A stretch of DNA of 64,000 nucleotides. Origin: Humibacillus sp. DSM 29435 (lineage in GTDB: Bacteria; Actinomycetota; Actinomycetes; Actinomycetales; Dermatophilaceae). Shown here in pieces: positions 53,598-62,169 of this stretch. How positions within the stretch are numbered: position 1 is the stretch's first letter; each line of letters begins with the position of its first letter. The notes beneath the pieces were generated by a model. It did no database searches. It had not been told where the DNA came from and worked only from the letters and a program-made list of their open reading frames with translations. The stretch covers positions 1 through 64,000 of the forward strand of contig NZ_MAST01000052.1 of NCBI RefSeq assembly GCF_001758225.1, written 5' to 3'. The position numbers and the translations under genes are program-made.

Positions 53598-56204
53598 GTG
53601 AGCCGACATCCGTCCGTCCACACTGATCGGGAGCTCATGCCTGGTGCCGCGGCGCTGATCGCGTCAGTGCGTCGCCTCGCGACCCCGGATCTGCCCCGGT
53701 TTCTGGTTCGGAAGATCTCGGAGACCCCGCTCAGCGAATACCGGGCGTGGGTGCGGACGCTGCCGATCGAGCCCGACGACGTGCTCTACGAGTCGTTCGC
53801 CGGCAACGGGATGCTCGACAGTCCCGAAGCGCTCTTCCGGGCTCTCCTTGCTGATCCCGAGCAGCAGCACCGCAAGCACGTCTGGGTGCTCGATGAGCCG
53901 CGGCGCCACCGAGGCACCACGGATGAGTTCTCCGCAGACCGGCGGGTGCGGTTCGTCAGACGGGGCTCGCGCGCCTACCACCGGGCGTTGGCGACGGCAG
54001 GGCTGCTCATCAACAACGCGACGTTCCCGGCCGAGTTCGGCAAACGGCCCGGGCAGACCTACCTCAACACGTGGCACGGCACGCCGCTCAAGCGGATGGG
54101 CTACGACGAACGGCAGGGGGCGTCGGGCGCCGGCAACGTGCTGCGCAACTTCATGATGGCCGACTACCTGCTGTCGTCGTCTTCGTTCATGTCGAGAACG
54201 ATGTACGAGCAGGCCTACCGCCTGGCCAACGTCGCCCCGGGGAAGATCATCGAGGGGGGGTTCCCGCGAACCGACCGCCAGGTGCTCGACGAGGCCGGTC
54301 GAGGCGAGGTCACGAGGCGGTTGCAGGCCCGTGGGGTGTCGGTGGAACCGGGGGAACGGGTCGTGCTCTACGCGCCGACCTGGAAGGGCGAGTCCTTCCA
54401 TCGACCGCTCGATGAGACGAGGGAGCTGGCCGACCGGGTGCGCCGCCTCACGGCGCACCTGCCGGCCGGCCACCGGGTGCTCCTCAAGGTGCACCAGCAG
54501 GTGTCAGACCTGGCCGCGACGCAGCCGTCGCTCCTGGGTCTGCTCGTGCCGAACGACGTACCGACCAACGAGGTGCTCGCGATCACCGACGTACTGGTCA
54601 CCGACTACTCGAGCATCTTCTTCGACTTCCTCGCCACGGGCCGGCCCATCGTGTTCTTCACCCCTGACGCGGCCCGGTACGACGATCACCGTGGTCTGTA
54701 TCTCGACCAGAAAGAGCTGCCCGGCCCCCAGGTGGTCGACGTCGAAGACCTGTCTGTGGTCATCAACGCCGTGGGTACCGGGCAGCTGCCTGACCCCCAG
54801 GTGAGCCACCTAGGGGCGTACGCAGCAGCCCGAAGTCGTTTTGCGGCACACGAGGACGGTGCAGTGACCCAGCGCGTTCTCGATGTCGTGGTGCGGGGAC
54901 GGTCCGACAGCGTGGAGGTCCGGGCCATCGCCGGCGACGGCCGACCGACCATGCTGATCTACCTCGGGGGCATGATGTCGAACGGCATCACCACCTCAGC
55001 CCTCAACCTGCTGCGCAACCTCGACCATGAGGCCTTCGACGTCTCCGTGGTCTACGACGCGAGCATCGTGCCGGAGCGGGTCGCCAACGCTGCGCTCATC
55101 GACTCCCGGGTACGGCAGTTCGTGCGAACCAGCGGCTTCAACCCGGCCAAGGTCAACTGGTTGACCCGGCGACGGCTCTTCGCCGGGGAGGCAGACCGCA
55201 TCCGGCCCTCGCACCGCCTGGCTTTCGAGGGGCTGCTGGCGTCGGAGTGGCAACGAACGGTGGGCGCGGCTCACTTCGACCAGGTCATCGACTTCAGCGG
55301 CTACTCCCCGCTCTGGGCGAACCTGGTCGTGGGCGCACCCGCTGGCTCGCGAGCCATCTGGCTGCACAACGACCTGCTGGCCGACCAGCTGCGTGAAGTG
55401 GGGGGCCGCCACCCGCATCGGCGCAACCTGGCGGGAGTCTTCGCCACCTATCGACGTTTCGACCGGCTCGTGTCGGTCTCCGCCGCGTTGCGGGACATCA
55501 ACGCCCGCCACCTCGGGCAGTGGGCTCCCGCAGAGTGTTTCGTCGCCGCTCGCAACACCGTGGACGCCGACCGGGTCCTGACGAGTGCGGCCGCGCCACT
55601 ACCCGACGAACCCGCTCGGCTGAGGCGGATGCTGCCCACCGCGCCGCCCGACGGGCGGCATGAGCGACGCGGGGAAGGCGAGCAACACGGCTGCGCCCAC
55701 GGGTTCACGTTCGTCAGCGTGGGGCGGTTGTCACCGGAGAAGAACCACGCGAGGCTCATCGACGCGTTCGCGCCCGTGCATGCCGAACACCCTGAGACCC
55801 AGCTCGTGATCATCGGCGACGGCCCGCTGCGCGATGCCCTGCAGCACCAGATCGCCGAACGCGGGCTGGGCGAGTCGGTGCTGCTCGCCGGGATGGTGTC
55901 GAACCCGTGGTCGATCATGGCCCGATGTGACTGTTTCGTGCTCTCGAGCGACTACGAAGGGCAACCGATGGTGATCCTGGAAGCACGCACCCTCGGACTA
56001 CCCGTGCTCACGACGGCGTTCGAGTCGGTGTCCTCGGCGGTCAGCCCGCAGGACGGCCTCATCGTCAGTCGTTCCGTTGCTGCGCTCGCTGACGGGCTTC
56101 GTGCGGCTCTCGCGGGTCAAGTGCCCACCCCGCCGTTCGACGCCAACCGCTACAACGCCGAAACCATCGAGGAGCTGGTCGAGGCCCTCGGCTCTCGGGT
56201 CTGA
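53598..56204 (+). CDS. polyol-phosphate transferase (TagF-like) fused to GT4 glycosyltransferase
   Basis: 868 residues from GTG 53598 (ATG at 53637, preceded by CGGGAG, gives 855). Residues 60-440: TagF/TarL-like domain with NTWHGTPLKRMGYDE, GFPRTDR, YAPTWKGE, VLLKVHQQ and TDYSSIFFDFLATGRPIVFF. Residues 455-860: GT4 domain with FVSVGRLSPEKNHARLIDAF, VIIGDGPLRDAL, DYEGQPMVILEA. The join (465-475) carries GMMSNGITTSALNL. The two domains would build a polyol-phosphate main chain and attach a sugar. Substrates are not deducible. Confidence 0.88.
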   Translation: MSRHPSVHTDRELMPGAAALIASVRRLATPDLPRFLVRKISETPLSEYRAWVRTLPIEPDDVLYESFAGNGMLDSPEALFRALLADPEQQHRKHVWVLDEPRRHRGTTDEFSADRRVRFVRRGSRAYHRALATAGLLINNATFPAEFGKRPGQTYLNTWHGTPLKRMGYDERQGASGAGNVLRNFMMADYLLSSSSFMSRTMYEQAYRLANVAPGKIIEGGFPRTDRQVLDEAGRGEVTRRLQARGVSVEPGERVVLYAPTWKGESFHRPLDETRELADRVRRLTAHLPAGHRVLLKVHQQVSDLAATQPSLLGLLVPNDVPTNEVLAITDVLVTDYSSIFFDFLATGRPIVFFTPDAARYDDHRGLYLDQKELPGPQVVDVEDLSVVINAVGTGQLPDPQVSHLGAYAAARSRFAAHEDGAVTQRVLDVVVRGRSDSVEVRAIAGDGRPTMLIYLGGMMSNGITTSALNLLRNLDHEAFDVSVVYDASIVPERVANAALIDSRVRQFVRTSGFNPAKVNWLTRRRLFAGEADRIRPSHRLAFEGLLASEWQRTVGAAHFDQVIDFSGYSPLWANLVVGAPAGSRAIWLHNDLLADQLREVGGRHPHRRNLAGVFATYRRFDRLVSVSAALRDINARHLGQWAPAECFVAARNTVDADRVLTSAAAPLPDEPARLRRMLPTAPPDGRHERRGEGEQHGCAHGFTFVSVGRLSPEKNHARLIDAFAPVHAEHPETQLVIIGDGPLRDALQHQIAERGLGESVLLAGMVSNPWSIMARCDCFVLSSDYEGQPMVILEARTLGLPVLTTAFESVSSAVSPQDGLIVSRSVAALADGLRAALAGQVPTPPFDANRYNAETIEELVEALGSRV

Positions 56205-56247
56205 GCTGTTGCTCGCGACCGCGGCCGGGCCAGCTGCACGGTCAGCG

Positions 56248-57501
56248 TCAGCTCAGCGGATCACGCACGGCCGCAGCGTCGCTCGTGCCGGCCAGCAACC
56301 GGAACTCGTGCTCCCAGAGATCGAGGATCGTGTCCAGCTTGAAGCGCGCAGACCGTTCCTTGGCCCGGGCGCCCATGCTCGACCTCAGGTCGTCGTCTGA
56401 CATCAGCGCCCGCAGACCCTTGACCAGGCCCCCCAGCTGGTTTCGCGCGACGACGATCCCGTCGGCCCCGTCGTCGATGAGCGCCCGGATGCCGGGGGAG
56501 CAGTCGAAGGCCACGGATGGCACTCCGGCCTGGGCCGCCTCAGCGATGGTCAGGGGCAGGCCCTCGTGCTGACTGGTGAGCGCGTAGACCTTGCTGCCCA
56601 GCAGGGCCGTCTCGGGGTCGGAGGTGGTCCCTTCCAGAAAAGCCGTCTCCTCCAGCCCGAGTGACGTGATGAGCGCGGCCAGGTCCTGACGCAGCGGGCC
56701 GTCTCCGTAGAGGCGCAGTCTCCAGTCGGGAAACTCTGGAGACAGCACCCCCCAGGCGCGGATCAGCCAGTCCAAGGACTTCTCGGGTGAGTACCGGTTC
56801 AGGGAGATGACCTCGTTGCGCCGCTGCGGTGACGTCGTGACGCGAGGCGGGGCGATCGGGTTGGGAACCCAGCCGGTGTTGTTCATCCCGTCGAGCTGCT
56901 GGAACTGATGAGCGTCCTTCTCCGTCAGTGCGAGGAGGCGGTCAGCATCCCGGTACCACGTTCGCAGGCGACGGATCGACTTCTGTCTGACCGAGCCATC
57001 CCGGGACCCGTGGTACTGCGCGATCACGAAGGGACCGCCCGGTCGCCCCGTCTCGAGGCCCGCCGGCACAAGGTGTTCCATCGCGTAGATCTGGGTGCAG
57101 ATGACCAGCGTCTCGGGACCCCACTGCGACACGATGGGGCGCAGTCTCTCGATGGCTTGATCATGAGACCGTTGCCACGCCGTGAACGCGGCCACCTTCC
57201 TCCGGTTGAGCCGGTCACGTCGGCGCAGCGACACCCAGGCAGGGGGCTCCGTCTCGTAGACGGTGCGCATCGTGATGCGGGGGTCACGTTCGAAGGTGAT
57301 CTCTTCTTCCGGTGGGGTGGGCTTCATCCCGATGATTCCCACGGTGTAGCCGCGACCCAGGAAGCCGTGCGCCATCGTGTTCATGAAGCCCGCGACGCCG
57401 CCCAGGCGCGAGTGTTCGATCCCGGCCAGGATGACCCGGGTGATCGGCGTGGGCAGGGGCCGGTGTGCGGAGGCCACCGCGTCGTCGACTGCGCTGCTCA
57501 T
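56248..57501 (-). CDS. family 4 glycosyltransferase
   Basis: 417 residues, GT-B retaining transferase. RVILAGIEHSRLGGVAGFMNTMAHGF at the start, then the nucleotide-sugar segments VISLNRYSPEKSLDWLI, RLYGDGPLRQDL and TSQHEGLPLTIAEAAQAGVPSVAF with the E-x7-E pair. It is downstream of the GT2/TagF fusion with a 4-nt overlap (ATGA), so they are coupled. Acceptor unknown; decoration of the same wall polymer is likely. Confidence 0.92.
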   Translation of the reverse strand: MSSAVDDAVASAHRPLPTPITRVILAGIEHSRLGGVAGFMNTMAHGFLGRGYTVGIIGMKPTPPEEEITFERDPRITMRTVYETEPPAWVSLRRRDRLNRRKVAAFTAWQRSHDQAIERLRPIVSQWGPETLVICTQIYAMEHLVPAGLETGRPGGPFVIAQYHGSRDGSVRQKSIRRLRTWYRDADRLLALTEKDAHQFQQLDGMNNTGWVPNPIAPPRVTTSPQRRNEVISLNRYSPEKSLDWLIRAWGVLSPEFPDWRLRLYGDGPLRQDLAALITSLGLEETAFLEGTTSDPETALLGSKVYALTSQHEGLPLTIAEAAQAGVPSVAFDCSPGIRALIDDGADGIVVARNQLGGLVKGLRALMSDDDLRSSMGARAKERSARFKLDTILDLWEHEFRLLAGTSDAAAVRDPLS

Positions 57502-60317
57502 TGCGACTCCGCCATGACCTCGAGCAGGTAGTCGACCGCCCGCGCCGATGCCTGGCCGTCTTCGGTTCCGCAGTATTTCGCGCGGAACCGATGAAGGTCG
57601 TCAAGGTGTGCGGTCGGTTGGTCGGCAATTCTGGCGATGGCCTCGTGCAGGCCGGCCTGTTTCTCGCAGAACGGCCCGGGAGACTCGGCGCGAAGGTCGA
57701 AGTAGGTTCCCCTCGTGTCCTGTGCGTACTTCTGGTAGTCGGGGGCGTAGATGACGATCGGCTTGTCGAGCCAGGAGTAGTCGAACATGGCTGAGGAGTA
57801 GTCGGTGATCATGACGTCGGCTATCCGGTAGAGGTCGCTGATCTCTTCGACGTGTGAGACGTCCATGACGTGGGGGGCGTACTCCCGCTTGATGTCGAAC
57901 CGGTTGAGGTAGTGCGGTCGGAGCAGTAGGTAGTGGGAGTGGCCGAACTGCTCGACCCACCGATCGAGGTCCAGCAGCACCGTGGCCGCCTGAGACCGGT
58001 TGCGGAGGTTCTCGCGGAACGTCGGCGCGTAGAACACGACGGTCCGGTCGGTCGGCAGGTCGAGACGCGCGGCGAAAGCCGGGTCTGCTGCGGGCTGTTT
58101 GATGAGGATGTCGTTGCGAGGTGAGCCCCCACGGATCAGGTGCCCGGTGTAGCGGTAGGCGTCGACGAAGGTTGCTTCGAAGTAGTCGGACGGGCAGACG
58201 AGAGCATCCCAGGCTGCCTCTCCCGTGATCCGCGCCACCGTTTCAGGCGTGGGATGCATGTTCTCTAGCTTGTGCAGGGCCATTCTCTTCAGGGGTGTGC
58301 CGTGCCAGGTCTGCAGGTGGATCTGCTCGGGGCGCTTGGTCACCCACGAGGGCAGTCCCTGGTTGTCGACGATGTACTTTGAGCGCGCCACCGCGATCGC
58401 GTAGGCCAGGGTGTGACGCCGGATGACGGCCAGGTCTCCGGTCTCATGCCGTTGGGGCGAAAGAAAGTCCCAGGTGAGCCTCAGGCCGGTTCCTCGGCGG
58501 GCCAGCTCGTCGGAGATGGCCCGTGGGTTGTCGGAGAACTGCTTGCCCATGTGCGAGTCGAACAAGATGGCCTTGGCGTCGACCGGCAGCCGCCGCGCTG
58601 CCTTGTAGGCGGCCATCCGGGCGCGAGCCTGGCGCTTCTTGTTGCCGGCGCGGCGCGATGACCTCAGCCGGTCGGCCAGGTGCAGGGCATGGGCGGGTTT
58701 GGCGCCCCGCCCGGGCACGCGTGCCCGCCTCAGGGCGGCGTCGCCCTCGCCGGTGGCGTACAGCCGGATCCTGGCCCGCAGCAGCCTCGTGGCGCCGTTG
58801 GGCTCCGCGAAGAAGACGGGCGGGAGCTCGTCGTCGAGGCAGAGCAGCGAGTCGTTGACCCTGCCCTGCTGAACCGTTCGCACGGACAACCACCAGCGCG
58901 TCCCGTGCTGGTTGTTGCGCTCCGAGAAGTCGAGCAGGTCCAGGGTCCAGCGAATGACCTCCGCGTCGACCGAGGTGACCGTCACCGGGACGACCTGGGT
59001 CGTTGTTCCGCCGCGCAGGGCGATGCGCAGATCCATCGTCGGATGCGCCGGCCCCTGGGCGAACTTGCCGAAGGTGTCGTGGGTCTCACCGCAGATGCGG
59101 ACCCCCTTGGGCAGGGGAGTGGCTGCGGTGATGTTGTGGTAGAGGCGAATCGATGCTGCGGGGGTCTCCAGGATGGGGTTGTCGGTGAGGTCGGTCAAGG
59201 ACTCCTCGAGCGACCCGGTGGGCGGCGGCGTCCAGTCGCCGACGGGCGACCACAGCACCCGGTCGCCGGACGAGACCAGCCGGCCCGCCTGAGCGCCCTT
59301 GTGCCGTGCGAACTTCTTGGCCTGTCGGATCCCTTCGGCGCTGCGGCACAGAGCCATTCCGAGGGCCACCCGCTCCATCGCCTCGAGCCCGTCGAAGTAG
59401 TGACGCGGAACGGCGCGCAGCGCCGGGTCCAACAGAGCCAGGATCTGTGCCTGGAACTCCGGTTCGACGCTGTCGCCGACATCTTCGATGCTGATCCGTG
59501 CGTCATGGCGCAGAAACTTCACATACAGCTCATGACGCAGCTTCGGCTTGTCGTTCTGGTCGAACACCTTCGCCGCCACCTCGATGGCCTTGAGGCGGTC
59601 GCGCAGGTTGTTGACCTCACTGCGCTGGTGAGTGATGGTGGTGCGCATCACGGTGGTGTAGATGCGCCAGTGGTAGACGGTCTCCGGGATCACTGCCAGA
59701 CGTTCTGCCTTGGCGTAGACGTTGGCCGTGAACTGGAGGTCCTCGTACTTGACGCCCACGGGGAAGCGCAGTTCGTGACGGTCGAGGAACTCACGGCGGT
59801 AGAGCTTGTTCGTCGAGATGGAGTCGAAGACGATGCCCGGCATCTCCTCGGCCGAGCCGAGCAGTCTGCGCTCCCGATAGAGGGGCGCGTACCAGGTCGT
59901 CCATTTGTCGGTCGCGACATAGTGGCGCTTGCACTTGCCCGACACGACCTCGCTGTCGTGGGCCCGAGCGGTGGTGACCAGGTTGTAGCAGGCGTGCCGC
60001 TCCAGCTCGTCGTCGCTGTCGAGGAACATGACGTAGGGCGCCGAGCTCAGACTGATGCCTTCGTTGCGGGGGGCCCCGCAACCTCCCGAGTTCTGAGCCA
60101 GCCGGTGATACCTCACCCGGGGGTCGGAGTCGACCAGGGCCTTGGCCACCTCTTGAGTCTCGTCGGTGGAACAGTCGTCAGAGATGATGACTTCGACGTT
60201 GCGCAACGACTGCCGCAGCACCGAGGCCACCGCCGTCGGAAGGTTGGCCGCGTCGTTGTAGCAGATGACGATGACGGAGACGTCAGGGAGCTTGACGGTC
60301 GGGGAGGTGGTCGTCAT
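57498..60317 (-). CDS. GT2 glycosyltransferase fused to polyol-phosphate transferase (TagF-like)
   Basis: 939 residues from ATG 60317. Residues 10-310: GT2 domain (VSVIVICYNDAANLPTAVAS, SDDCSTDETQEVAK, MFLDSDDELE with DxD, KYEDLQFTANVYAKAERL). Residues 330-550: unassigned beta-rich middle. Residues 560-935: CDP-glycerol glycerophosphotransferase domain with QTWHGTPLKRMALHKLENM, GGSPRNDIL, YAPTFRENL, LLRPHYLNRFDIKR and ITDYSSAMFDYSWLDKPIVIY. Domain order is the reverse of the 53598 protein. A start at 60458 would add an unlikely N-terminal segment. TATATT at 60442-60447 may be its -10. Confidence 0.9.
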   Translation of the reverse strand: MTTTSPTVKLPDVSVIVICYNDAANLPTAVASVLRQSLRNVEVIISDDCSTDETQEVAKALVDSDPRVRYHRLAQNSGGCGAPRNEGISLSSAPYVMFLDSDDELERHACYNLVTTARAHDSEVVSGKCKRHYVATDKWTTWYAPLYRERRLLGSAEEMPGIVFDSISTNKLYRREFLDRHELRFPVGVKYEDLQFTANVYAKAERLAVIPETVYHWRIYTTVMRTTITHQRSEVNNLRDRLKAIEVAAKVFDQNDKPKLRHELYVKFLRHDARISIEDVGDSVEPEFQAQILALLDPALRAVPRHYFDGLEAMERVALGMALCRSAEGIRQAKKFARHKGAQAGRLVSSGDRVLWSPVGDWTPPPTGSLEESLTDLTDNPILETPAASIRLYHNITAATPLPKGVRICGETHDTFGKFAQGPAHPTMDLRIALRGGTTTQVVPVTVTSVDAEVIRWTLDLLDFSERNNQHGTRWWLSVRTVQQGRVNDSLLCLDDELPPVFFAEPNGATRLLRARIRLYATGEGDAALRRARVPGRGAKPAHALHLADRLRSSRRAGNKKRQARARMAAYKAARRLPVDAKAILFDSHMGKQFSDNPRAISDELARRGTGLRLTWDFLSPQRHETGDLAVIRRHTLAYAIAVARSKYIVDNQGLPSWVTKRPEQIHLQTWHGTPLKRMALHKLENMHPTPETVARITGEAAWDALVCPSDYFEATFVDAYRYTGHLIRGGSPRNDILIKQPAADPAFAARLDLPTDRTVVFYAPTFRENLRNRSQAATVLLDLDRWVEQFGHSHYLLLRPHYLNRFDIKREYAPHVMDVSHVEEISDLYRIADVMITDYSSAMFDYSWLDKPIVIYAPDYQKYAQDTRGTYFDLRAESPGPFCEKQAGLHEAIARIADQPTAHLDDLHRFRAKYCGTEDGQASARAVDYLLEVMAESQ

Positions 60318-60441
60318 TGTCAGGGAAGACTCTTCTGGTGGCGTGGACGTCGATTGTCGATGACCTGGCCACTGGCCTCGGGCAGTGACAAGACACCTCG
60401 ACGGCCAGTAAGTACCCAGGTACCACAGCGCCGTCAGGGCG

Positions 60442-60447
60442 AATATA
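60442..60447 (-). promoter_or_regulatory. -10 box TATATT of the GT2/TagF fusion gene
   Basis: TATATT on the minus strand, the best -10 match in this stretch, about 115 nt before the ATG at 60317. No clear -35. The intergenic space 60318-60625 also holds a 7-bp inverted repeat, GCCGACC...GGTCGGC (60481-60506), and TACACT (60547-60552) reading towards the transporter genes. Confidence 0.45.
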
Positions 60448-60480
60448 GCCCACGGCACCGGCTGGAGGAGCGCGCGCTCG

Positions 60481-60506
60481 GCCGACCGACGACACGTCTG
60501 GTCGGC
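60481..60506. repeat. inverted repeat in the divergent polymer-cluster promoter region
   Basis: GCCGACC and GGTCGGC, separated by 12 nt. It lies between the two divergent -10 boxes and could be an operator or a small hairpin. Confidence 0.35.
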
Positions 60507-60546
60507 TCTCGTGGGCGTGCTTGAGCCGCTGCGGATCAGTGCGTCC

Positions 60547-60552
60547 TACACT
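60547..60552 (+). promoter_or_regulatory. -10 box TACACT of the ABC transporter genes
   Basis: TACACT lies 10 nt before an in-frame GTG at 60563 and 73 nt before the ATG at 60626. It should drive the permease-ATPase-phosphatidyltransferase unit. Confidence 0.4.
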
Positions 60553-60625
60553 GTCGCTCGGCGTGGGTCTCTTGCGCCCTCGAGCCGCGCCGCGGCTGCG
60601 GCACAACCAGAGGTGGGCCCGAAGG

Positions 60626-61426
60626 ATGATCCTGTTACCGCAGGTACGAGGTGTCGTCAGGCATCGACAGGTGCTCGACACGCTGGTGCGTCGTGATCTG
60701 CGCGTCCGCTACGCGCGCAGTGCCATCGGCTATCTCTGGACGATCATCGACCCACTGGCCATGGCGCTGATCTACTTCGTCGTCTTCAGCTACATCTTCA
60801 AGCGGGGCAGTGTCGGCTACCAGCCTTACGTGCTGTTCATCACGATCGGTGTCCTCGCCTGGCAGTGGTTCAGCTCGTCGGTGAACGAGACCTCGAGGTC
60901 CTTGCTCGCCGAGGCGCGGCTGGTGCGGTCGACGAACCTGCCCCGTCCGCTATGGGTGGTGCGGGTGGTCATCGCCAAGGGCATCGAGTTCGTGCTGTCG
61001 CTCCCCGTGCTGGCGGCCTTCGCCCTCGTCTTCATCCTGCGTGGTGAGACCACGATCCACTACCGCATCGTGCTGGTGCCCGTAGCCATCATCATGCAGG
61101 CCCTGCTGCTGGTGGGTCTCGGGCTGCTCCTCGCGCCGATCACGGTGATCTTCAGCGACATGCCCCGCATCGTCCGGATCCTGCTGCGTATGGGCTTCTA
61201 CGCCACTCCGATCATCTACGGGGCCCATGCGGCTCCTCCGGTGCTGCAGAAGGTGCTGCTGCTCAACCCCATGGCGGGGATTCTGGAGATGTACAGGGGG
61301 GGCTTCTTCCCGCAGGAGCTCAACATCCCCTCCATCGTGTCTGCGGGCATCATCACCGTGATCACCCTCATCTCGGGAACGATCGTCTTCAAGCGCCTCG
61401 AACCTGCTGTTCTCAAGGAGATCTGA
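60626..61426 (+). CDS. polysaccharide/teichoic acid ABC transporter permease (TarG/Wzm-like)
   Basis: 266 residues, six membrane helices, ABC-2 type. LVRRDLRVRYARSAIGYLWTIIDP near the N-terminus is the family signature, with the aromatic WQWFSSSVNE region and RGGFFPQ in the last loop. Exports undecaprenyl-linked polymer. ATG at 60626 preferred by alignment with known family starts; GTG 60563 (287 residues) is the alternative. Overlaps the ATPase gene by one base (TGATG). Confidence 0.9.
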   Translation: MILLPQVRGVVRHRQVLDTLVRRDLRVRYARSAIGYLWTIIDPLAMALIYFVVFSYIFKRGSVGYQPYVLFITIGVLAWQWFSSSVNETSRSLLAEARLVRSTNLPRPLWVVRVVIAKGIEFVLSLPVLAAFALVFILRGETTIHYRIVLVPVAIIMQALLLVGLGLLLAPITVIFSDMPRIVRILLRMGFYATPIIYGAHAAPPVLQKVLLLNPMAGILEMYRGGFFPQELNIPSIVSAGIITVITLISGTIVFKRLEPAVLKEI

Positions 61427-62169
61427 TGCAGCCGGTCATCGAGGCCAAGGGTCTGGGCATCGAGTTCTATCGCAGCCGACGTCGGCAGCTCTCCCTTCGG
61501 GAGATCGTCTTCAAGGGCCGCAACACCGCCCCTCGCGACACCTTCTGGGCCCTCAAGGACGTGTCCTTCACGGTCAACAAGGGTGAGGCGGTCGGGCTGG
61601 TCGGAGGCAACGGGGGCGGTAAGAGCACCCTGCTGAAGATGATCGCGGGCACGCTCATTCCTGACGAGGGCTCGGTCAAGGTTCGCGGTGGTGTCGCCCC
61701 CCTGATCGAGCTGACCGGCGGCTTCCTCAGCGAGCTCTCCGGGCGCGACAACGTCTACCTCGCCGCCGGCCTGCACGGACTGAACAACGAGCAGATCGAC
61801 GAGCGGTACGACGAGATCGTCGACTTCGCGGGCCCCCAGGTGAGGTCCGCGATGGACCAGTCCTTCCGGCACTACTCGTCGGGTATGAAGGTACGGCTCG
61901 CCTTCGGCCTCATCACCACCCTCGACCAGCCGGTGGTGCTCGTCGACGAGGTGCTCGCCGTGGGCGACCGCTCCTTCCGCGAACGCTGCTACGAGCGCAT
62001 GGAGAACATGCTCGCCGGCGGCAAGACCCTCTTCCTCGTGTCGCACAGCGAGGGTGACCTCAAGCGCTTCGCTGACCGTGGCCTCTACCTCAAGTCGGGT
62101 CGGCTGGTCGGTGACGGACCGATCACCGAGGTGCTCGACCAGTACCGGGCCGAAACGGAAGGTCCGTGA
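61426..62169 (+). CDS. polysaccharide/teichoic acid ABC transporter ATP-binding protein (TarH/Wzt-like)
   Basis: 247 residues. Walker A LVGGNGGGKST, Q-loop region near LIELTGGF, signature YSSGMKVRLAF, Walker B VVLVDEVLAVGD and the switch His in VSHS. The Walker A has Gly-Gly in place of the common Gly-Ala (GxNGAGKST), a mild variant. LRE-type N-terminal extension (REIVFKG) before the nucleotide domain is typical of TarH/Wzt. Short C-terminus, so no glycan-binding domain. Coupled to the permease, and its stop overlaps the following GTG. Confidence 0.93.
   Translation: MQPVIEAKGLGIEFYRSRRRQLSLREIVFKGRNTAPRDTFWALKDVSFTVNKGEAVGLVGGNGGGKSTLLKMIAGTLIPDEGSVKVRGGVAPLIELTGGFLSELSGRDNVYLAAGLHGLNNEQIDERYDEIVDFAGPQVRSAMDQSFRHYSSGMKVRLAFGLITTLDQPVVLVDEVLAVGDRSFRERCYERMENMLAGGKTLFLVSHSEGDLKRFADRGLYLKSGRLVGDGPITEVLDQYRAETEGP

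Noticed and set aside
58680-60524. A 614-codon plus-strand ORF over the GT2/TagF fusion
   Set aside because: Antisense shadow of a gene with clear conserved motifs.
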